NCBI GenBank assembly: GCA_003149575.1
Contig: QCWG01000001.1
Span: 1,928,334-1,992,333, forward strand
Direction of reading: 5' to 3'
Source: Altererythrobacter sp. XM-24bin4
Lineage (GTDB): Bacteria > Pseudomonadota > Alphaproteobacteria > Sphingomonadales > Sphingomonadaceae
Length of the DNA: 64,000 bases
Of this stretch, positions 58,855-64,000 are shown in pieces (the first letter of the stretch is position 1; each line of letters begins with the position of its first letter). The notes beneath the pieces were generated by a model that did not search any database, was not told the origin of the DNA, and saw nothing but the letters and a program-made list of their open reading frames with translations. The translations under genes were made by a program, and so were the position numbers.

Positions 58855-58989
58855 GTTTCAACTACACTGAATTTCGTCGCAATTGAGGCTAGCTTAATCC
58901 CTAATACCGCGGAAACCACCCGCGTTCATGCAAGGTTTTGATCGCGATCTGCATATGCTGCGCATGAAATTATCTTGGGAGGTACCCAA

Positions 58990-59367
58990 ATGAAGAAGTT
59001 CGCTTTGGCAATCGCCGCCGCCACTTTGACAATTCCTACGGCACCAGCGCTGGCTGATCCGCCCGCGCATGCCCCCGCGCATGGCAAGCGCGCGAAAGAC
59101 CGTGCCGCTATCTAAGATGCCAATGGTTATTACATCTCGCCGCGCCGGATCTCTCGGGATTCACGCATATGGCGCGGCCGCGACGGGAAATATTACTGCA
59201 AGCGGGATAAAGGCACGACCGGCCTGGTGATCGGTGCTGGTGTTGGCGCATTGGCTGGTCACGAGCTTGCCGGTGACGGTGACAAGACGCTGGGAGTTTT
59301 GCTCGGCGCGGCGCTTGGTGGCGTGCTAGGCCGCGCCATTGATCGCGGCGATTTGCAGTGCCGCTGA
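58990..59367 (+). pseudogene. Glycine-zipper 2TM outer-membrane protein with premature TAA
   Basis: From the ATG at 58990 a signal peptide (MKKFALAIAAATLTIPTAPA) and ~20 residues precede an in-frame TAA at 59113-59115, where a Tyr codon is expected. In the same frame the rest, DANGYYISPRRISRDSRIWR, then GTTGLVIGAGVGALAGHELA and LGAALGGVLGRAIDRGDLQC, runs to TGA at 59365-59367 and is an intact glycine-zipper 2TM domain. The single change makes it non-functional, or could be a sequencing error. Confidence 0.85.
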
Positions 59368-59399
59368 TCAGAAGATAACATTGCTAAAGGTTCGGTACC

Positions 59400-59433
59400 G
59401 GGCCGTCTCTCATCTTAAGAGGCGGCCCTTTTC
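59400..59433 (+). terminator. Rho-independent terminator after the glycine-zipper gene
   Basis: GGGCCG-CTCT pairs with AGAG-CGGCCC around CATCTTA, followed by TTTTCTTT. Confidence 0.9.
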
Positions 59434-59438
59434 TTTAC

Positions 59439-60284
59439 CTAAGCGATCGGTTGCAGCGCCCCACCCTGCGCAACCATCGCACAGCGCCCCCCGATCCAGA
59501 TACTTCCATCTGTTTCCTGTCTGCAATCGACCAGACCGTCCGCACCGGTCTCGCGCCCCTGCGCAGCGCGGTAACTACCTCGTGCCAGCCCGCTGCCGAA
59601 CAAATGCATCGCCACGCCCGCGTTGAAACTGCCGGTCACGGGGTCCTCTACAAAACGACCCGCGGCGTTGGCGAAGAATGCGCGCAATTCCCAATCCGCA
59701 TCCGCACCTTTCTCGCATGGCCCGGCTAGCCCGATGTCGGTTCCCAACGGCGCTTTCGATACCGGATCCGCTGCCAAAACATCTGCCGCGCTTGAGAGCC
59801 TGAGCAATTGCCATTGCGGGCCATTTTGAACATGCACCGCTTCGACAACAGCATCTGGGTCAACCCCTGTCAGCTTGATCGCATTGTCGCGCTCTTCGGC
59901 AGTCAGATCGCCTTGCTTGGTAAACGGCGGCGCCTTGAATGCCAGTTGAGTTCCCTTTCGACGAACTTCGACCAGCCCCACCCCGCATTCCTGTATCACC
60001 ACCCCGTCTTGCTGCGGCGATCCGCCCGCCTCGAGCCAAGCGTAACAGCTTCCCAATGTGGGGTGGCCGGCAAACGGCAGTTCGCCGCCCGGATAGAATA
60101 TCCGCACACGATAATCGGCCGCAGAATCGCTAGGTGGCAACAGAAAGGTCGTCTCGGAAAACCCCAACCATTGTGTAAGCGCCAGCATCTGATCTGCTGA
60201 CAAGTCGCCCGCACCATGAACCACCGCCAACCGATTGCCGCTGAGCGGGCCGGATCCGAATACATCCACCAGATCAATTTTCAT
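59439..60284 (-). CDS. PhzF family isomerase/epimerase
   Basis: 281 residues. VDVFGSGPLSGNRLAVVHGA, GFSETTFLLPP with the catalytic Glu, and FYPGGELPFAGHPTLGSCYA are the PhzF pattern; EDPVTGSFNAGVAMHLF is the second half motif. The family isomerises diverse small molecules; no phenazine genes are present, so its substrate is unknown. Confidence 0.9.
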   Translation of the reverse strand: MKIDLVDVFGSGPLSGNRLAVVHGAGDLSADQMLALTQWLGFSETTFLLPPSDSAADYRVRIFYPGGELPFAGHPTLGSCYAWLEAGGSPQQDGVVIQECGVGLVEVRRKGTQLAFKAPPFTKQGDLTAEERDNAIKLTGVDPDAVVEAVHVQNGPQWQLLRLSSAADVLAADPVSKAPLGTDIGLAGPCEKGADADWELRAFFANAAGRFVEDPVTGSFNAGVAMHLFGSGLARGSYRAAQGRETGADGLVDCRQETDGSIWIGGRCAMVAQGGALQPIA

Positions 60285-60347
60285 CGCGTTTCTCCAACCT
60301 TCGCACGCTCTCTAGCCAAGTTGACGCATTTCTGCTGAATAGATTTG

Positions 60348-61121
60348 ATGTCCAGGCCAGCAATTCTCGTTACCGGCGGAGCAGCGCGTATCGGCGCAAG
60401 CATCGTTCAGGCATTTGCGAATGCAGGCTGGCACTGTGTGATCCACTATCGCGGCTCTGACGAGGAAGCGCGCGCACTGGCAAATACATTGCCCTCAGCC
60501 GAGATTGTCCGATGCGATCTGCTAGACGGGGATGCGGCAGTCGCAATGGTGCACGAGCTTGCGGGCAAGCTGACCGACTGGCGCGTGCTGGTCAACAATG
60601 CTTCGGTATTTTCATATGACGATGCAACCAAACTTGATCCCGCAACGAACAAGTATGCGATGCAGGTCAACGCAGAAACTCCCACGCGCATGGCGCAAGC
60701 ATTCCTGGCGGCAGCGCGAAGCGGCGCCGGGCGCACTGTAATCCACGTCACAGATCAGAAGCTCGAGAATACCAATCCGGACTTCTTCAGTTACACCATG
60801 AGCAAACATGCGCTCGCATCGACGATCAAAATGCTGGCAAAGGACACGACCGATCCCGATGACCGCGTGTACGGCATCGCTCCAGGTGCGATACTGCCTA
60901 GTCACGACCAATCACCCGACGAAATCGAAATCTCGCATCGCTTGAATCCACTTGGCCGAAAGACTGGCCCGGATGAAATTGCCGATGCTGCGCTTATGCT
61001 GTCACGCGGTCATGTTCGCAGCGGCGAGTCCATCTTTGTCGATAGCGGGCAGCATCTGCTCGATCAGGATCGCGATGTGATCTATCTCGCTCGCGAAATG
61101 GCTGAGGGAACCGCACGATGA
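60348..61121 (+). CDS. SDR family oxidoreductase, FolM / pteridine reductase-like
   Basis: 257 residues from the ATG at 60348, next to a TTG at 60345. The cofactor motif is TGGAARIGASIV, with NNASVFSYDDA and the catalytic Tyr-Lys in FSYTMSKHAL. The TGGAARIG form and the GRKTGPDEIADAALMLSRG C-terminus favour the FolM/pteridine reductase group, which reduces dihydromonapterin or dihydrofolate. It overlaps the cytochrome b gene by ATGA-like spacing (61118-61121). Confidence 0.75.
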   Translation: MSRPAILVTGGAARIGASIVQAFANAGWHCVIHYRGSDEEARALANTLPSAEIVRCDLLDGDAAVAMVHELAGKLTDWRVLVNNASVFSYDDATKLDPATNKYAMQVNAETPTRMAQAFLAAARSGAGRTVIHVTDQKLENTNPDFFSYTMSKHALASTIKMLAKDTTDPDDRVYGIAPGAILPSHDQSPDEIEISHRLNPLGRKTGPDEIADAALMLSRGHVRSGESIFVDSGQHLLDQDRDVIYLAREMAEGTAR

Positions 61122-61789
61122 AAAAGAAGCACTCCCTGCTCACGCGTATCTGGCACTGGCTCAATACGCTATGTGTGATTGTGTTGTTTATGAGCGGTCT
61201 CGGCATCTCCAACGCGCACAGATACCTCTATTGGGGTGATGCGGGGTCGCAGCCGTCAGAGGCGTGGACCGCAGTCATCCGGTTCCCGGATTGGGCGACA
61301 CTTCCGCAGCGCTATGATCTGGCCGAATCGCGCGATTGGCACGTGCTGTTTTCATGGCCTTTTGCCGTCGGATTGCTAGTGTTCTGGATCGCGATGCTGA
61401 TCGGCGGGCATTTCTGGCGTGACCTGCGAACACGCCAGGAAGAATGGAAACCAGCTGCAATATGGGCTGATGTTGTCAAACACGCGAAGCTCGATTTCAC
61501 CCATGTTGGCGCGAAATACAGCTTTCTGCAAAAGCTGACTTACGGGATCGTACTGGTTGTCTTGCTGCCCGTTATGGTTTTCACCGGTCTTGCAATCAGC
61601 CCCGGTTTCGAGCCGGCCGCGCCGTGGCTGGTGGATATGTTCGGGGGGCGGCAAAGCGCCCGGTCGATCCACTTTCTTGCTGCTTGGGCGCTGTTCGCAT
61701 TCTTTGTCGTTCACATCCTGCTCGTGCTGCTTTCCGGCCCTGCGAAGCAAATGCGCGACATGATCACCGGAGGCGTGGATGAAACGTAG
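61118..61789 (+). CDS. Cytochrome b561/b6-type membrane protein
   Basis: 223 residues with four or five membrane helices. His residues in LLTRIWHWLNTLCVIVLFMS, SRDWHVLFSWPFAVGLLVFW and ARSIHFLAAWALFAFFVVHI are suitable heme ligands. This is the cytochrome b subunit seen with periplasmic molybdoenzymes and hydrogenases. It overlaps the molybdopterin gene by 11 bases, so it likely takes electrons from or gives them to that enzyme. Confidence 0.83.
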   Translation: MKKKHSLLTRIWHWLNTLCVIVLFMSGLGISNAHRYLYWGDAGSQPSEAWTAVIRFPDWATLPQRYDLAESRDWHVLFSWPFAVGLLVFWIAMLIGGHFWRDLRTRQEEWKPAAIWADVVKHAKLDFTHVGAKYSFLQKLTYGIVLVVLLPVMVFTGLAISPGFEPAAPWLVDMFGGRQSARSIHFLAAWALFAFFVVHILLVLLSGPAKQMRDMITGGVDET

Positions 61790-62519
61790 AACAGCCCTCG
61801 TTGGCCTTGGTGCGTTATTCGCCGGGGCATGCTCGAAAATCTCTGAAAGCCGTGCGGGCCAATCGCTGTTCGACATGGCGGAAAACTGGCATTTGAAGGC
61901 GCATCGCGCGCTGGCAAACCGTCAGGCTCTTGCTCCTGAATTTGCCAAGTCCGATATTTCTCCGGTCTTTAAGGGCAATGGTTCGATAACGGTCGACAGT
62001 GACATCTATCGCGATCAGCTGAGCAAAGGCTTCCCCGATTGGCGTCTGCGGATCGGCGGATTGGTCAAGAACGAGATGTCATTCTCGCTCGAAAACCTTC
62101 GCACCCTGCCCCAGCGGACACAGATTACCCGGCACGATTGTGTCGAAGGTTGGAGTGCGATCGGGGAATGGACCGGGCCGCAGCTATCGTTGCTGCTTGA
62201 CGCCGCCGAAGTGCTTCCGGCAGCCAACTTCATTGTCTTCTATTGCGCGGATATTCTCTACGGCAAGCGCTATTACGAGAGCGTCGATATGGTCGATGCC
62301 TACCATCCGCAGACAATCGTGGCGCATGCACTCAATGGCGAGCCGCTACCGGAAAAGAACGGCGCTCCGTTGCGGATGCGCATTGAACGTCAACTTGGCT
62401 ACAAGCATCCCAAGTATCTTACCGGCATCGAAGCGGTAGCCAGCCTTGACGATATCGAAGGCGGCAAAGGCGGCTTCTGGGAAGATAACTACGGATATCA
62501 GTGGTATGCCGGGATGTGA
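61779..62519 (+). CDS. Sulfite oxidase-like molybdopterin oxidoreductase
   Basis: 246 residues. The N-terminus MKRRTALVGLGALFAGAC has a twin-arginine pair followed by a lipobox-like LFAGAC, suggesting a Tat-exported lipoprotein. The molybdopterin domain has TRHDCVEGWSAIGEWTGPQL, where the Cys should ligate molybdenum, and LNGEPLPEKNGAPLRMRIER. It resembles YedY/MsrP and sulfite oxidase-type enzymes, but the substrate is not evident. The cytochrome b gene next door is its probable membrane partner. Confidence 0.85.
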   Translation: MKRRTALVGLGALFAGACSKISESRAGQSLFDMAENWHLKAHRALANRQALAPEFAKSDISPVFKGNGSITVDSDIYRDQLSKGFPDWRLRIGGLVKNEMSFSLENLRTLPQRTQITRHDCVEGWSAIGEWTGPQLSLLLDAAEVLPAANFIVFYCADILYGKRYYESVDMVDAYHPQTIVAHALNGEPLPEKNGAPLRMRIERQLGYKHPKYLTGIEAVASLDDIEGGKGGFWEDNYGYQWYAGM

Positions 62520-62556
62520 TTGATCCCTATTTGGCGGGCTTCCGTCCGAGATAGTG

Positions 62557-63059
62557 CTAAATCACTAGCGGTGCGCGCATCATTTCATCCGGCGTGCCGG
62601 AAAAAATTACCCGCCCTTCATCCAGTACATATGCACGCTCAATCAGGCTGAGCATTTCGGGCACGTTCTGATCGGTGAGCAAGATACCAATGCCGCGCGT
62701 CCGCATCTCGCGGATCAGTTGCTTGATGCTGGCGATGGTAAGCGGATCAATTCCCGAGAATGGTTCATCGAGCAGCATAATCGCCGGATCAAGCGCGAGC
62801 GCCTTAGCCACTTCGCATCGCCGCCTTTCACCGCCCGAAAGGGAATTGGCCGACGCCTTGCGCAGCCGGGCAAGATCGAGCGACTCAAGAATCTCCTCGA
62901 GTTTGGCGTCCCGTTGCTCGCGCACGGGTTCGACTATTTCCAGCATGGACAGGATGTTCTGCTCGACGGTAAGTCCACGAAAGATCGATGGTTGCTCGGG
63001 CAAATACGCAAGTCCCAGCATCGCCCGACGGTAAAACGGCAATGCCGTCACGTCCGCGC
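62557..63059 (-). pseudogene. lptB: LptB ATPase, C-terminal remnant lacking Walker A
   Basis: The frame keeps the C-terminal ~168 residues of LptB: RRAMLGLAYLPEQPSIFRGL with the Q-loop, NSLSGGERRRCEVAKALALD signature, IMLLDEPFSGIDPLTIASIK Walker B and GILLTDQNVPEMLSLIERAY, where the H-loop histidine is Gln. Upstream of ADVTALPFYRR the homology stops at about 63059, so the N-terminal ~90 residues including Walker A are absent. LptB drives LPS transport with LptFG and is normally essential, so an intact copy must lie elsewhere or the join is artefactual. Confidence 0.75.
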
Positions 63060-63486
63060 TGGCAAGCCTGGCTTCACCGATGCCTGGACGCGCAAATACA
63101 TCTTTCCTGGCGGCTACATTCCGGCACTGTCCGAACTTGTCTCTGAAAGCGAGAAGGCCGGCTGGCAGATTATGGATGTGGAGGCGATGCGCTTCCACTA
63201 CTCCTACACGCTTGAGGAATGGTACAAACGCACCGTCATGCACCGCGAGGAAATCACGGAGATGTCTGACGAGACGTTTTACCGCATGTGGTTGTTCTAC
63301 CTCGCCGGCGCAGAGCAAAGCCTCCGTAATGGCACGATGGTGAACTGGCAAATCCAGTATGTGAAAGATCGCGCAGCGGTGCCGATGACCCGCGAGTATA
63401 TAGTCGAGGAGTCGGCCCGTTTGCGCGAGAAAGGCGAAGTACCCAAATGGCGCTTCGATCCGGAGTTAAAGGAAGCGGCAGAGTAG
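63059..63486 (+). pseudogene. Cyclopropane-fatty-acid synthase-like methyltransferase, C-terminal remnant
   Basis: From about 63059 the frame reads GKPGFTDAWTRKYIFPGGYI, PALSELVSESEKAGWQIMDV, EAMRFHYSYTLEEWYKRTVM and FYRMWLFYLAGAEQSLRNGT to the stop at 63486, the C-terminal half of the SAM-dependent cyclopropane synthase family. The SAM-binding N-terminal part is missing. The upstream part of the open frame (from 62719) is antisense to lptB and not coding. It joins the lptB remnant head to head. Confidence 0.75.
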
Positions 63487-63492
63487 CCACCC

Positions 63493-64000
63493 TCACCCCT
63501 TTGGCGGGCGCGGAAACAGCTTTGGCGTGTTCTTGCGATAATTCTGATAATCCGGATCATCCCCCCAGCGTTCTTTGGCGATGCCATCGAGCAGGTTGAT
63601 CCCGCTCACCCGCGTCAGCAGCAGGAAGACGAAAATGGGCGATATCACCGCCAGCCATGACCAGCCTGAAAGCAGCGGCATCGCAATCACAAGAATGCCG
63701 GTCCACAGCGTGATCTCTCCGAAATAGTTCGGATGTTGAGACCATGCCCACAGGCCGCTCTGGATGAATTTGCCCTTGTTCGCCGGATCTTTCTTGAACT
63801 GCCGTTTCTGGTTATCCGCGACCACTTCCAAGCCGAATCCGATCACCCAGATCGCTGCGCCCACCCAGAAGAATAGTCCCAGCGGCGCGCTTTCTTGCTC
63901 TGTGATAATAACCAGTGCTGCGGACGCGGTGAAGATCACCCACACCGCTTGCAATGTCCATGCAACCAGGAAACGCGGAGGATTTACCTTGATCTTCTCG
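63493..64000 (-). CDS. DUF1295 membrane protein (partial)
   Basis: The frame runs to the right edge without a start. It has several membrane helices (FFWVGAAIWVIGFGLEVVAD, ILVIAMPLLSGWSWLAVISP) and the C-terminal DUF1295 motif (FIQSGLWAWSQHPNYFGEIT, RVSGINLLDGIAKERWGDDP). The family is related to steroid 5-alpha reductases and ICMT-type methyltransferases and often lies near cyclopropane-synthase-like genes, as here. Confidence 0.85.
   Translation of the reverse strand, partial: EKIKVNPPRFLVAWTLQAVWVIFTASAALVIITEQESAPLGLFFWVGAAIWVIGFGLEVVADNQKRQFKKDPANKGKFIQSGLWAWSQHPNYFGEITLWTGILVIAMPLLSGWSWLAVISPIFVFLLLTRVSGINLLDGIAKERWGDDPDYQNYRKNTPKLFPRPPKG

Noticed and set aside
62719-63060. Upstream half of the plus-strand frame leading into the cyclopropane-synthase remnant
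   Set aside because: It is antisense to the lptB remnant and shows no methyltransferase sequence; only the part from about 63059 is coding-like.

Overview
The window reads as a chromosomal segment of an alphaproteobacterium, most likely from Sphingomonadales and probably Erythrobacteraceae. The reasons are protein-family inference, not a search: CckA and CpdR cell-cycle signalling, an F-type ATPase F0 operon with two b subunits (atpI-atpB-atpE-b'-b), SOS boxes of the GTTC-N7-GTTC type, a FYDLN-acid zinc-ribbon protein, an AmpG-type permease and several sphingomonad-style hypothetical proteins. Genes are dense, and there is no prophage, insertion sequence, CRISPR array or rRNA operon.

Layout. 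1-6.8 kb, minus strand: the end of a DPP-IV peptidase, then the ffh-rpsP-rimM-trmD-rplS translation and secretion cluster. This cluster is interrupted by a nitrilase gene and by an opposite-strand winged-helix gene. A tRNA-Ala and a FYDLN-acid protein follow. 6.9-12.9 kb, plus strand: aroA, a small membrane protein, cmk, rpsA, gloB and a quinone oxidoreductase. 12.9-16.2 kb, minus strand: the F0 ATPase operon and a YdbL-like gene. 16.4-24.0 kb, plus strand: purB, lapA-like, pyrF, trpF, trpB, a 62-residue ORF, a palindromic repeat, trpA, accD, folC. 24-31.5 kb: ampG (minus), then a Rieske oxygenase, rluB-type, rsmD, uvrD (with SOS box) and an SDR. 31.5-32.1 kb: a patchwork of broken gene remnants. 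32.2-38.5 kb: a DEAD-box helicase, a hypothetical protein, a D-2-hydroxyacid dehydrogenase, sapC with a structured 3' RNA, an N-formylglutamate amidohydrolase and cpdR. 38.5-43.5 kb: tRNA-Val, icd, a multiply broken GNAT-nitrilase gene and a Kef-type antiporter. 43.5-54.5 kb: alaS, a methyltransferase, recA (with SOS box), cckA, a DUF2062 gene, smpB, an AstE/AspA-like gene and dapA. 54.6-59.4 kb: slt, greB, rlmN and a broken glycine-zipper gene. 59.4-64 kb: phzF-like, a pteridine-reductase-like SDR, cytochrome b, a molybdopterin oxidoreductase, then two truncated genes fused head to head (lptB and a cyclopropane-synthase-type gene) and a partial DUF1295 gene.

How the parts connect. Most genes are core housekeeping: translation (S1, S16, S19-neighbour L19, RimM, TrmD, Ffh, SmpB, AlaS, RlmN, RsmD), tryptophan, pyrimidine, folate and lysine synthesis, and ATP synthesis. 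recA and uvrD share the same SOS operator type. cckA and cpdR encode two members of one phosphorelay. A Mo-oxidoreductase, its cytochrome b and an SDR form a small operon.

The least ordinary features are remnants and lesions, all at or beyond 31.5 kb: the patchwork containing a 32-bp inverted duplicate of the helicase gene, the three-lesion GNAT-nitrilase gene, the premature stop in the glycine-zipper gene, and the lptB/cyclopropane-synthase junction. The best candidate for an undescribed functional element is the four-hairpin RNA downstream of sapC. The winged-helix gene inserted against the trmD operon is the best orphan protein. I did not find a convincing new multi-gene system.
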